Both the position numbers and the translations under genes were made by a program. DNA of 64,000 nucleotides from Nocardioides marinus (lineage in GTDB: Bacteria > Actinomycetota > Actinomycetes > Propionibacteriales > Nocardioidaceae). Of the stretch, positions 1-8,270 are shown one piece after another. Numbering within the stretch: the first letter of the stretch is position 1; every line of letters starts with the position of its first letter. The DNA lies in the NCBI RefSeq assembly GCF_013408145.1, contig NZ_JACBZI010000001.1, positions 62,001 through 126,000 of the forward strand. The letters run 5' to 3'. The notes below the pieces were generated by a model that saw only the letters and a list, made by a program, of their open reading frames with translations, searched no databases and was not told the origin of the DNA.

Positions 1-167
1 TGGCTCGCAGAGGCACGCTCCGGGTTCCCTTCACGACGCGAACCCTCGGGCGAGGGGCGCCGCGGCACTCATGGCGGCAGGAATCGCAGGAAGCAGTTTC
101 AGTTGCAAGCAGTCGCCCGCATCGCCAGAACGGCGACATCTCGCAGCGGTGAAAGTAAAGTCCGCTC

Positions 168-662
168 ATGGGCATCTTTGGTCGAAAGGCTGCGAGGTAC
201 GCCTACCTGCCGCTCCACGTGCTCCGATGGGGTGAGGTCCGACTCCTAGATCCGAGCCTGAGCCAAGCTGAGTTCAACACCGGCGTGACGATGGCCAAAG
301 CGGCTGGCGACGTAGTGGAGCAGAACGGGGACGCTCTCCTGGACCGCCCCGACATCGATGCCCTTCTGCGGCACCTCATCCCGACCTTGCTCCCGCTTGG
401 TGGGTTCCCTGACAACCCTGACGAGGTGGCCATCGACTTCCTTGTCGGGTGGTCGGTCGCCGACGCGGAGAGCGCAGGCGGCCTGAACAAGCAGGCAAGC
501 ATCAGCAGGTCCGCAGCGCTCGCCCTGTCGCTTCTGCGCCAGTCCCCTGAGGGCGAGGAAGAGCGAGCCCCCGCGACCTGGCGGTTCATGGACCTGGGCT
601 ATTGCTGCAACCGCCTGAACCTAGGCCCGCAAGCAGCTTCGGCGGCCGTGCTTGCGTCCTGA
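168..662 (+). CDS. Hypothetical protein, 164 aa
   Basis: I do not recognise this protein. It is 164 residues, has no obvious signal peptide or membrane segment, and contains a leucine-rich middle (about residues 60-80) and a Cys pair near residues 146-147. The ATG lacks a strong Shine-Dalgarno sequence; a GGTGAAAG stretch lies some 15 bases upstream. It is the only rightward gene before the leftward pair at 738-3436 and converges with it across a 75-base gap. Composition is slightly less GC-rich than the backbone genes further right. It may be real cargo of the element, but coding status rests only on frame length and codon usage. Confidence 0.5.
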   Translation: MGIFGRKAARYAYLPLHVLRWGEVRLLDPSLSQAEFNTGVTMAKAAGDVVEQNGDALLDRPDIDALLRHLIPTLLPLGGFPDNPDEVAIDFLVGWSVADAESAGGLNKQASISRSAALALSLLRQSPEGEEERAPATWRFMDLGYCCNRLNLGPQAASAAVLAS

Positions 663-737
663 ACAGGGACTGCGGAGTGCGACCCGGTAGGGCGCTGGCA
701 CCCCTTGAACGTGCAGACCCGGAGGGCCGAGGTCGCC

Positions 738-2165
738 CTACGTGAGGGCGCTTGGCCACCGCCCACGGCTCTGGTAGTACTCCGGCGCTTCGGGCTCCTC
801 GTTGAACTCTAGGAGTCCACCAACCTTCTCGCGCAACACGTCGCGGACCTCGGCTGGTGTGGCGAAGAAGAACTCCCTGCGCTCGTTGACGAAGTTCACT
901 CGCCGATCGGCGAACGCCTTGTGCAGCTCGTTCTCCAGTGTCACGGCGTCCTCGGAGAAGAACAGGGCGTGCGTGTCATAGAGGAACGGCACGGAGGCAT
1001 CTCCGAGCTCGCGGACACGGTCGCGAGGCTCCAGGCGTCGGGTCATGCCGATCTTGACGATGTCAGCGCCCATCGCGCCGATGTTGGAAATGACGTAGAT
1101 GTAGCCGGCGCGGATGTTGGCGATGCGGTAGTCGTTAGCTTCGATGGCCTCTTCGATGTCGGCGAGTCGGGAGGCGAGGTCTTCGGCTGCTGCGTCGTCC
1201 CCCTTGGCCCGCAACTGGGCCAGCACGGTCTCGTAGTGGGTTCGTTCCTTCTCCAACCGTTCCTTCTCCGCCGCCAACTCCTGCTCGGCCCGCCGCTGTT
1301 CACGCAGCTGCGCGCGCTCCTCGCGCTCGCGTTCCTTCTGCTCCTGGACCTTCATCTGGTAGTCCGCGGTGAGCTCGAGCTCTTCGACGCGGAGTAGGTG
1401 GTATTCGGGGTTGACCCGTAGTTCCATGATGACGCCGAGCTTCTGGATCGACTCCATGGACTTCTCCAGTCGCTTCTTGGCAGTGGAGATGTTCCCGCTG
1501 CGCAAAGACCGGACGCAGTTGTCCGCCTCTGCGTTGTAGGCGCGCAGCATGAGCTTGGACAGGTCGGCGACCATCCGTCGCCCCTTCGCCAGGGAGCCGT
1601 CGAAGGTAAACATGTCTGCCCCAAGGACGGCCTGGTTGTCCTTGACCATGCGCGTGATGCGGGTGTTGATGTCGCTGAGGCGGTCCTTGTACGCGTCGGC
1701 GTCCTCGAGCGGGTGGTGGTATCGGTAGATGCCGACGTCTTGAAGGACTCGCTGATCATGGAGTTCGACGAGGTCAGATCCGCTGCTCGACGCCTCCAGG
1801 GCTGCCTCGAGCTCCGCGATCCGGCGAAGTAGCGCAGAGGGCTCGGACGAACCGGTCGCTGCCGGGGCCACCAGAGGTGGGGTTGGCGGAGCCGACGCCG
1901 GGACGTCTGCCTGAGCCGCCGGAGGCGACGTAGGAGCGTTGATGGACACCGAGGGCTCCTGTTGTTCCTCGGGTGCCTGAGGAGGGCTCGAGGGGGCCTC
2001 AGGTGCGTTCTGCGCGCCCGCACTGTCCGTAGGGGCGCTGTCGTCGACCCACAGTTCCCATCCGAGCGGCGGTTCGGGCCACGAAGGGTCGGGTTTCCAG
2101 CCTGGCGGGGGAACCCAGCCGGCAGGCGGTTGCGGCCAACCTGGAGGCGGGTTGAAGCGCATCAC
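738..2165 (-). CDS. GIY-YIG (T5orf172-like) protein with DUF4041-like coiled coil
   Basis: The 475-residue protein starts with a proline-rich segment of repeated PPGW-type units (residues 1-35), then an Ala/Pro linker, then a region around residues 110-250 that resembles DUF4041, a long Glu/Arg/Lys-rich coiled coil (about 255-350), and a C-terminal domain (about 350-445) with the GIY-like core GYIYVISN, then KIGMT and a conserved ELH segment, typical of the T5orf172/Mug113 branch of GIY-YIG nucleases. DUF4041-T5orf172 proteins are known from phages and defence neighbourhoods. It overlaps the upstream gene (2162-3436) by 4 bases (ATGA), so the two are translated together. Nuclease activity is inferred from the family only. 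Confidence 0.75.
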   Translation of the reverse strand: MMRFNPPPGWPQPPAGWVPPPGWKPDPSWPEPPLGWELWVDDSAPTDSAGAQNAPEAPSSPPQAPEEQQEPSVSINAPTSPPAAQADVPASAPPTPPLVAPAATGSSEPSALLRRIAELEAALEASSSGSDLVELHDQRVLQDVGIYRYHHPLEDADAYKDRLSDINTRITRMVKDNQAVLGADMFTFDGSLAKGRRMVADLSKLMLRAYNAEADNCVRSLRSGNISTAKKRLEKSMESIQKLGVIMELRVNPEYHLLRVEELELTADYQMKVQEQKEREREERAQLREQRRAEQELAAEKERLEKERTHYETVLAQLRAKGDDAAAEDLASRLADIEEAIEANDYRIANIRAGYIYVISNIGAMGADIVKIGMTRRLEPRDRVRELGDASVPFLYDTHALFFSEDAVTLENELHKAFADRRVNFVNERREFFFATPAEVRDVLREKVGGLLEFNEEPEAPEYYQSRGRWPSALT

Positions 2166-3436
2166 TGCCCCCGCTGGCGTACGCCGCGGCTGGTATCCGC
2201 AGCCACGAGCTCGAACGGGTTCTTCGAGATCGACGCGCCCAGGTGGTCAAGCGTGGCGGCAGGCACGACGTTGGCGAGGTCGAAGGCATTGAAGGTCTCG
2301 CGGTCGGAGGCCACGATCACCAGGGGCACGAACTCGGGCAGCCCAGTCGCGGGGGCTGTTCGGTGAACTCCCACGGTGAGGGCGATCGAGTGGATCTTGC
2401 CGGCGCGGTCGGCTTCGAAGACCTCATGGAGGGTACGGATCGCTACTTGCTGCACGGCCGAGGTGTAGCGGTCCTTCTGCGCCTTGGCGGCCAGCTGCGT
2501 CGCGGCGATCTCGTCCTTGGCTTTGACGTAGCGGTACTCCTTGACCGTCGGCAAGGCTGTCGGCTCGGGAACGCTGACCGCCAACGTCAGTTCCCGGTTG
2601 GCCAGATCGAAGGAGTGGTCGTAGTCCACGGGGAACACGTCTGGGTACACAGAGTTCGACAGGACGATGCCGACGTAGTCAGCGATGGCGTACTCCACGT
2701 CGAAGGCTAGGTCGTTGATGAACTTGTCCAGCTCTGCGTTGCGCTTGCCGGCCTCAGCCTCACGTGCCTCGCACTCGGCGCGGTAGACAGCCTCGGCCTC
2801 GGAGAGTTTCGCGAGCCTCTCCTTCTCCTTCTCCTCGCGCTTGGCCAGCAACGCCAGATGGCCCTCGTAGCGGCTCTGGTTCTGGATCTGCCATTCCGCG
2901 ACCGCCTTCTGGTGAGCCTGCTGAGCGGCGGCGACGGCCTCTGCGTGCTTCTTCTTTCCGCCTAGTGCTCCTGCAAGCCCCTTGGGTGCGGGGGGCTCCT
3001 CGTAGCGGGGCTCGGGTGGGTAGGTGAGGTCCTGGATCAGTGGCACGGGCTGACCCAGTGGCCCCGGGTCGAACGGCGGGTGCTCAGGCTGAACTTTCAG
3101 GGTCTCGAGATCGACATGGTCATCTACGTCGAGGGTCCACTCCAGGAGTGAGTCGATGTCGGCGTAGGAGGACGCGAGTTCCGCGTTCAGGGCCTCAACC
3201 TCTGCTTGGCGTGCCTCGACGTGGAGCCGAGCCGCTTCCTTCTCCGCAGCCTTCCGTTCGGCCTCGGAGGCCCGCACCGCGGCAGCGTGTGCGCGAACGG
3301 CTGCCTTGTGCGTCCTTTCCGCTTCACGGACAGCGGCGTTGTGCGCTCTGATGGCCGCCGCTTCTTGCTGTCGGCGACGCTTTTCCGCCTGCTGTGCCTG
3401 GTAGTTCATCTCGGCGAAGAAGCCGCGCTTGGCCAT
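2162..3436 (-). CDS. Coiled-coil protein, partner of the GIY-YIG gene
   Basis: A 424-residue soluble protein with a highly charged N-terminal coiled coil (residues 5-90, repeats of AxxAE/R), a proline-rich middle (about 105-155), a second charged helix (about 160-240) and a globular C-terminal half (about 245-410) that starts NDLAFDVEYAIADY. The N-terminal layout recalls actinobacterial restriction-system proteins that have an Mrr-like nuclease after such a coil, but I see no Mrr catalytic motif here. It is the first gene of a two-gene operon with the GIY-YIG gene. The pair could be a two-component defence module in which this protein is the sensor or scaffold; that is inference. Confidence 0.6.
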   Translation of the reverse strand: MAKRGFFAEMNYQAQQAEKRRRQQEAAAIRAHNAAVREAERTHKAAVRAHAAAVRASEAERKAAEKEAARLHVEARQAEVEALNAELASSYADIDSLLEWTLDVDDHVDLETLKVQPEHPPFDPGPLGQPVPLIQDLTYPPEPRYEEPPAPKGLAGALGGKKKHAEAVAAAQQAHQKAVAEWQIQNQSRYEGHLALLAKREEKEKERLAKLSEAEAVYRAECEAREAEAGKRNAELDKFINDLAFDVEYAIADYVGIVLSNSVYPDVFPVDYDHSFDLANRELTLAVSVPEPTALPTVKEYRYVKAKDEIAATQLAAKAQKDRYTSAVQQVAIRTLHEVFEADRAGKIHSIALTVGVHRTAPATGLPEFVPLVIVASDRETFNAFDLANVVPAATLDHLGASISKNPFELVAADTSRGVRQRGQ

Positions 3437-3790
3437 GAGCGTGCACCCTCCAAGGGAGCTTGGGATCGAGAGACTCGAACGTAAAGGACTCCATCGACAG
3501 TTGCTACCCAGTAGCGGCCGCGCAAGCAGCCTGGGTATGCCGCGGCGACGTCCCCGGGCCGTGGGGAGTTGAGGAGGGCGAGGTTGGCGCCGCGCGCTTG
3601 GGTCGAGGCGAGCCTTGACCGCAAGGAGCGCGACGTCGAGCCCTCAGGGAGCCGTTCGAACTAGGGGTGGACCGCGGGGCGTGGGACTGGTCGCGGGTGC
3701 TGTGCAGCATCGCCTTGGCCGTGGGCGGTGACGACCACGAGTTTCTGCCTGCACCTACACGCGCCGGCGACCGTGTTGCGCCACTACCAC
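3437..3790. other. No convincing gene
   Basis: About 350 bases between two leftward genes. The short frames here have no Shine-Dalgarno sequence and no recognisable motif. The stretch must hold the promoter of the 2162-3436 gene near its right-hand neighbour side, but I cannot define one. Confidence 0.4.
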
Positions 3791-4888
3791 TCAGGCCGCC
3801 CCGTCGTCGAAGACCACGGCGAGCTTCAGTACGGCGCGCTGCGGCGCCGCTGCGCGATGCACTCGCACCCAGTCAGAGAGGCCGCTGATGAACGTGCCCG
3901 CGGCGACGCCGCCGACGCCAGCCAAGGCGCCCGCCGTACTGCCTCCTGCTAGGCCACCAACGGCGCCCCCTAGGCCGGTGATGACGAGCTGCTTCATCCC
4001 CGTCACAGAGGCGGAAAGCGCGGAGCTTCTCGAAGTCTCGCCGCGGAGCCGCTCGGTGTAGGGGGTGAGTTCATCAGCGATGACTGCTCGAGCGTCGGAC
4101 TGCCACGTCTCGCTCTCGGGCAGCAGTTGTACTTGTTCGAGGGCGGTCCGGAGCTGCTGGCGCCACTCAGCGAACGTGTCGCTGCTGCGTCGTACGGCGA
4201 TCAGCTCGGGTGTGCGCAGGGCCATCGACGGGAGCTTGAGCGCCGCCAATGCAGGCAGGTGGACGCCGCGTCCATCAACGGAGCGCCCTGCGCTCTGGAG
4301 CAGAGAGTCCATCGCGCTGGCTTGGCGGCCGCTGATGAACCATGGGGTGGTCCTTTGCGGCCACAGCTCCATCGCGACTGCCTGGTCCAGCCAGTGGTCT
4401 CGCTCGCGGTCGGTGAACGCGAATTGGTCCACGACCTCCGGGGTGTCGAGTCGCAGCGAGTCGGGGTTCCCGTAGCTCGCGTACTGGCCCAGCGGATGCG
4501 GCATCTCGCGAATGTGCAGCGACCCGTCCACGACCAGGTCCCAGACGTTCACCAGCGACGCGATCGTCTCGAGGGTCTCGTCCTGGTCCTCTGGTTCGAC
4601 GCTCAACCACGGTCTGTCGGTCACGACTTCCGGGGCGTACAGCAGCAGCTTGAGTGCTCGGTCCAGCACTTCGCCGTACCTCGCCGTGCGCGCGAGGTCC
4701 ATCGCGACATAGGGCCGCAGTCGGCCAGGCGCGAGAGGTGGGGGCTCGCTGCCGGTCACCTCGTCTACAAGCTGCTCCGCCGTGACGTTGGACGGGCCGG
4801 TCTGAGCCAGCGGACGGGCGAGTGCTTCGGCGAGGCCTCCGTAGGGCCACTCGTTCGGTTCGCCGTGTCGCGCGTCGTCAGTGGTCAC
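3791..4888 (-). CDS. Hypothetical protein with C-terminal glycine-rich membrane segment
   Basis: Not recognised. I start it at a GTG at 4888 (VTTDDARHG), because the 21 residues upstream look like non-coding translation; 365 residues result. Most of the protein is soluble and helical; near the C-terminus a long Gly/Ala/Val run (about 60 residues from the end: ITGLGGAVGGLAGG) could form a membrane hairpin or a glycine-zipper, as in pore-forming effectors. It is divergent from the Dam-type methyltransferase gene, separated by a short region with a tandem 10-bp repeat. A membrane-acting effector role in defence is possible but unsupported beyond the glycine zipper. Confidence 0.6.
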   Translation of the reverse strand: MTTDDARHGEPNEWPYGGLAEALARPLAQTGPSNVTAEQLVDEVTGSEPPPLAPGRLRPYVAMDLARTARYGEVLDRALKLLLYAPEVVTDRPWLSVEPEDQDETLETIASLVNVWDLVVDGSLHIREMPHPLGQYASYGNPDSLRLDTPEVVDQFAFTDRERDHWLDQAVAMELWPQRTTPWFISGRQASAMDSLLQSAGRSVDGRGVHLPALAALKLPSMALRTPELIAVRRSSDTFAEWRQQLRTALEQVQLLPESETWQSDARAVIADELTPYTERLRGETSRSSALSASVTGMKQLVITGLGGAVGGLAGGSTAGALAGVGGVAAGTFISGLSDWVRVHRAAAPQRAVLKLAVVFDDGAA

Positions 4889-4936
4889 GGGCTCACCGTA
4901 CGACCCTGCGATGCCGCGACAGGGCGGCGTGGCGGG

Positions 4937-4956
4937 CTCACGAAACCTCACGAAAC
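4937..4956. repeat. Tandem 10-bp direct repeat between divergent genes
   Basis: Two perfect, adjacent copies of CTCACGAAAC (4937-4946 and 4947-4956) sit between the leftward gene ending its start at 4888 and the GTG start at 4973. Placement in a short divergent intergenic region suggests an operator or an iteron-like protein-binding site, but nothing more can be read from it. Confidence 0.5.
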
Positions 4957-4972
4957 AGGCAGTCTTGGGTCA

Positions 4973-5566
4973 GTGAAGCGGGCGGCGCGGCGGCGGGTGT
5001 GCGTGTCCTGTCCCAACGAGATTGAGCAGCCGGCGAGTGGGCGGCCTCGGCTGTACTGCTCGGATGCCTGCCGGCAGTACGCCTACGCGCAGCGCAAGCG
5101 TCGCCGCCCGGTTCGCTCCGACTGGTGGACTCCGCTTGAGGTGCGTGAGGACGTCCTCGCGCGGTGGTCGGTGGACCTCGACGCCGCCGCGACAGTGCAG
5201 GTGGCCTTGGTGGAGAACTACCTCGGCCCCGACCACGCCGACCCGGCCCGCCGGGACGCTCTCGCGTTCGAGAACTGGGCGGGTCTGTTGCCTGTCGGAC
5301 AGGTGGTGTGGCTCAACCCGCCCTACACCCCGGCGTCGTCCCTCGAGGGGTTCTTGCAGCGTGCCGTAACAACCGCGGCAGCTGGGGTGACGGTGGCGGG
5401 GCTGGTTCCGGCCTCCACGGGGACGGACTGGTGGTGGCGCAACATCGTTGAGCCGGGCGCCGAGGTCGAGTACCTACGCGGGAGGCTTATCTACGGTGGC
5501 CCTCACTCCACCGGTGGTCCAGCCCCGTGGGCGTCGGCCCTGGTCACCTGGCGACCCGCCGTTTGA
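4973..5566 (+). CDS. Dam-type DNA N6-adenine methyltransferase with N-terminal zinc finger
   Basis: A 197-residue protein (GTG start inferred; the longer open frame upstream is antisense to the neighbouring gene). Residues 8-40 hold a CxxC ... YCSDACRQ pattern, a small zinc finger of the kind often joined to phage proteins. Then come DWWTP, VDLDAAA and WLNPPY, the signature order of phage-type DNA N-6-adenine methyltransferases (Dam, PF05869), where NPPY is the catalytic motif and the DLDAAA region binds S-adenosylmethionine. No restriction endonuclease is adjacent, so it is a solitary methyltransferase. On a mobile element it could mark the element's DNA or protect it from host restriction; the target sequence is unknown. 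Confidence 0.8.
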   Translation: MKRAARRRVCVSCPNEIEQPASGRPRLYCSDACRQYAYAQRKRRRPVRSDWWTPLEVREDVLARWSVDLDAAATVQVALVENYLGPDHADPARRDALAFENWAGLLPVGQVVWLNPPYTPASSLEGFLQRAVTTAAAGVTVAGLVPASTGTDWWWRNIVEPGAEVEYLRGRLIYGGPHSTGGPAPWASALVTWRPAV

Positions 5567-5992
5567 GCGGGCGGCTGAATTCGTCGCTGGTTGCGCCCCA
5601 GATGCGGAATCTGCTGGGAGTGTCTTGTCGGGCACGGCGTGGATTCCAGTCCGGACACTTGCGAGCTGGCCGGGCAACGTCCAGTTCGGACACTCCCTGG
5701 CGTGGGCCGTTCCGATCGGGATACTCCGGGATGAGTTCTCCGATGAGGCCGCCGCGACCGAGGCGGCCTGCAACTGGGCGCCGCCGACCATGATGCTGGA
5801 TGGGTCGACCCAGACGGAGTGGCATGAGCAGAGCCGCCGCCCGGTCTCGTGGGAGTAGCGGTGGCCAGGTCTGACGTACAAGCACTTGCACGCTGATCAC
5901 CTGCTCGGTCTGGCCTCGCACTGGGGTAGTTGCCTTTCTCGTACCGCCGCCGGACAGATAACTGATACAGTTTTCTTTCAGGAGGTATGCCG
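5567..5992. other. Gene-free stretch with repeated TCCGGACACT-like motif
   Basis: About 425 bases without a convincing gene. Around 5640-5720 are similar short motifs: AGTCCGGACACT, AGTTCGGACACT and CCGATCGGGATACTCC, spaced some 30-40 bases apart. Such spaced repeats resemble transposase-binding sites in the ends of IS21-like elements, so this may be the scar of a lost insertion sequence. The final 50 bases hold the promoter, operator and ribosome-binding site of the AbiE antitoxin gene. Confidence 0.35.
5960..5972 (+). promoter_or_regulatory. Inverted repeat and ribosome-binding site upstream of the AbiEi-like gene
   Basis: AACTG-ATA-CAGTT is a perfect inverted repeat 21 bases before the antitoxin start, a likely operator for autoregulation, since AbiEi antitoxins repress their own promoters. 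The following AGGAGG at 5980-5985 decides the start: it is too close to the ATG at 5987 but is ideally placed for the ATG at 5993. Confidence 0.5.
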
Positions 5993-6616
5993 ATGTCGGT
6001 CATGGAACGCGTGCGGGAGCGTGTCGTCGCCACCCCCGCTGACGCCTTCATCCACTCGCGTGACCTGGTCGCGGAGCTTGGTGAGCGCACTGCGGTTGAC
6101 GTGGCGCTGCACCGCCTCAAGGAGACCGAGGACCTGGTGCCCGTGCGGCGGGGCCTGTACTACAAGGGCCGCAAGACCCGGTTCGGGACTACGCGGCCTG
6201 AGGCGCTGCGTGTCGGGTACGAGGTGGCGAGGTCGGCGGGGTTCGAGTGCGGGGTGGGGCCGGCGGGGTACTCGGCCGCCCGTGCGCTGGGCCTGACGAC
6301 CCAGGTCCCTCGCCGCGATGAGCTGAGCGTTCCTGGGCGGGCGCCGGCGGATACGCCGGACGTGCACTTCTGTAGCAGGTCGTCGACGGCACGCTCGAAG
6401 CTTCGGCCGCTCGAGGTGGCGGTCTTGGAGCTGCTGCCGGCGTGGCCCCGCTACAGCGAGGAGTCTTGGGGAACGTTCGTCAAGGTTGTCGCGGCCCTGT
6501 CTGCGGAGGGAAAGGTGTCTCTGTCGGAGGTGCGTGACGTGGCCCGTCGGGAGCGGCATGTCGCGGCCAGGAAGCGCGCGGAAAGGCTCTTCGACGAGGT
6601 CGAGACTGTTGGCTGA
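5993..6616 (+). CDS. abiEi: AbiEi-type antitoxin, transcriptional regulator
   Basis: A 207-residue protein with an N-terminal winged-helix (residues 1-60, where short helices precede the VPVRRGLYY strand typical of AbiEi/DUF6088 antitoxins) and a C-terminal domain of the AbiEi type. In type IV toxin-antitoxin systems this protein neutralises the toxin indirectly and represses the operon. It directly precedes and overlaps an AbiEii-type nucleotidyltransferase, which makes the assignment firm as a pair. The start at 5993 is chosen from the strong AGGAGG seven bases upstream. AbiE systems abort phage infection and stabilise mobile elements, which fits the surroundings. Confidence 0.75.
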   Translation: MSVMERVRERVVATPADAFIHSRDLVAELGERTAVDVALHRLKETEDLVPVRRGLYYKGRKTRFGTTRPEALRVGYEVARSAGFECGVGPAGYSAARALGLTTQVPRRDELSVPGRAPADTPDVHFCSRSSTARSKLRPLEVAVLELLPAWPRYSEESWGTFVKVVAALSAEGKVSLSEVRDVARRERHVAARKRAERLFDEVETVG

Positions 6617-7703
6617 ACGACGGCACGGTGCAGCGGTGGGGCAGGCGGAGCAGGACCCTGCCCGTCTGCTCCGCTCTGACCGGGACGGTTTGGATGTTCT
6701 CGCGGCGGACGCGTCTGTGTGGTTCCGTGGCCGAGGCTTGGCGATACCGCAGCTCACAGTGGTCAAGGACTACTGGGTGACCGAGGTTCTGCGGTCGTTG
6801 TCGCAGCCGCTCATCGCGGCGCGCCAGAACGCCCGGGACCCGCGCGTGCATGCCCGCGCCGTGTTCAAGGGCGGGACGAGCTTGAGCAAGGCTCACGGGC
6901 TGCTGCACCGGTTCAGTGAGGACGTCGACGTATACATCGACGCCTACGAGGTCGACGAGGCGGGCAACATCCTGTCGGAGGGTGTCGCTGTCGGGACCAA
7001 CAGGATGAACACCCTGATGAAGATGGCGGCGGAGCGGGTGGCTGGCGCGCTCGATCTGACGTTCACGGAGTTCGAGTACCAGCGGGCCGGTTCCAAGCGC
7101 GGGTACATCTTCGACTACGGCGCGGGTCTGCGTGCGGACCAGGCGTTGAAGGACGGTGTGCAGGTCGAGCTGGTCCGGATGGGGCATCCGACACCGAGCG
7201 CGAGTCAGCAGGTTTCCTCGATGCTGGCGGAGTTTGCTGCGGCGACCGGTCGTTTCGCGCTCGACGACTTCGACGACGCTGCGCCGGTGACCATCGACGT
7301 GCTCTCGCCGGAGCGGACGCTGGTCGACAAGCTCTGCATTCTTCACGACCAGGCCGTGAAGGTCCTCGCCGGCGAGGGCTACGAGCTTCGCCGGCACGCG
7401 CGGCACTACTACGACGTGCACCAGTTGCTGGACGCCCGTTCCATCCGGATGAACCTTCGCGCCAACCCTGGGATGGTCGCCGCGTACGCGGCGGAGGCAG
7501 CCGAGGACTCGGTGCGCAACCGCCGGCCCGGTCAGCCGCGACCCGAGGAGGGGTTCGGGGCGTCGCCGGCGTTCTGCGACGAGGCGGTGCTGGGCCACGC
7601 GCGAGAGGCGTACACGCAGGAGATGGCGGGTCTGGGATACGGCCCGATGCCGGAGTTCGACCGTGTGCTCGAAGTCGTCGAGGCCAGCCGCGCGCTGTTG
7701 TAG
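6609..7703 (+). CDS. abiEii: AbiEii/AbiGii-family nucleotidyltransferase toxin
   Basis: The predicted 364-residue protein carries the family motifs FKGGTSLSK (glycine motif that binds the nucleotide) and FSEDVDVYI (metal-binding acidic residues), with KDYWVTE upstream of them and a later RHARHYYDVHQL segment also typical of the family. AbiEii toxins are nucleotidyltransferases; some modify tRNA and block translation. The start is uncertain: I use a TTG at 6609 that overlaps the antitoxin stop by 8 bases with a GAGG upstream; a GTG at 6636 is the alternative. It forms a coupled operon with the antitoxin. Length is near the family norm, so it looks intact. Confidence 0.85.
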   Translation: MAERRHGAAVGQAEQDPARLLRSDRDGLDVLAADASVWFRGRGLAIPQLTVVKDYWVTEVLRSLSQPLIAARQNARDPRVHARAVFKGGTSLSKAHGLLHRFSEDVDVYIDAYEVDEAGNILSEGVAVGTNRMNTLMKMAAERVAGALDLTFTEFEYQRAGSKRGYIFDYGAGLRADQALKDGVQVELVRMGHPTPSASQQVSSMLAEFAAATGRFALDDFDDAAPVTIDVLSPERTLVDKLCILHDQAVKVLAGEGYELRRHARHYYDVHQLLDARSIRMNLRANPGMVAAYAAEAAEDSVRNRRPGQPRPEEGFGASPAFCDEAVLGHAREAYTQEMAGLGYGPMPEFDRVLEVVEASRALL

Positions 7704-7758
7704 GAGCATCGCGGCCGCTGACCCTTGCGATGTTCGCTGGGTCGGCGCGCGCTGGCGC

Positions 7759-7774
7759 GTGTAGAGGTCTACAC
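7759..7774. promoter_or_regulatory. Perfect palindrome upstream of small HTH gene
   Basis: GTGTAGA-GG-TCTACAC has perfect 7-bp arms and ends 17 bases before the GTG start at 7792. It probably is the operator of the small helix-turn-helix gene that follows or lies over its promoter. Confidence 0.5.
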
Positions 7775-7791
7775 AACGGCAGGCTTAGCGG

Positions 7792-8100
7792 GTGCCTCCT
7801 CGTCGTCGTCGTGATGGCTACCGTCCCGAGACGCTGACGCCTGCTTTGAGTGACGCCCTTGACGCCGAAGGTGCACGCCTGGACGGCATCGAGGGCCCGC
7901 TGGAGCGGATCGCGGCCGTCGGTGCCGTGTACGCGGCCCTGGATGACGCCCTGGACGTCATCGCGCTGCCGCGACTGCGTGCCATCGCCGAACTGCGCGC
8001 CCAGGGGTGGTCCTACGACCGGATCGCTGTCGCCACCGAGTTGTCCAAGGGGCGGGTCGCGCAACTAGTCCGCGCGGCCGGGGACCGTCACCTCCTCTGA
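7792..8100 (+). CDS. Small helix-turn-helix protein, 102 aa
   Basis: The C-terminal half (about residues 60-97) reads LRAIAELRAQGWSYDRIA, then TELSKGRVAQLVRAA, a helix-turn-helix like that of sigma-70 region 4 or small actinobacterial regulators found next to plasmid or phage genes. The N-terminal 20 residues are Arg-rich. It starts with GTG at 7792, just downstream of a perfect palindrome. It may regulate itself or the PIN-GNAT gene downstream (8271), from which it is separated by 170 bases. No enzymatic domain is present. Confidence 0.65.
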   Translation: MPPRRRRDGYRPETLTPALSDALDAEGARLDGIEGPLERIAAVGAVYAALDDALDVIALPRLRAIAELRAQGWSYDRIAVATELSKGRVAQLVRAAGDRHLL

Positions 8101-8270
8101 CACGCCACTAAGGAGACCGCTGCCCGCCGACAGACAGCCACCTTGGTGACGTCGGATGCGCGTCCTGGTGGCTGCTGACCCCAATCGCGGCCGGTCACGA
8201 TGCCGTGTTGTCAGGCACGGGAGCGACGGTGTCGCTTACCGTCTGGCTACTCGCCGGGGGAGGACTCGAG

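Noticed and set aside
1-167. Left transposon end at the window start
   Set aside because: No inverted copies of the right-end motif were seen in the first 167 bases or elsewhere in the accessory block.
4127-4972. Upstream extension of the methyltransferase frame (282 extra codons)
   Set aside because: It lies antisense to the 3791-4888 gene and lacks a start signal; the protein begins at the zinc finger near GTG 4973.
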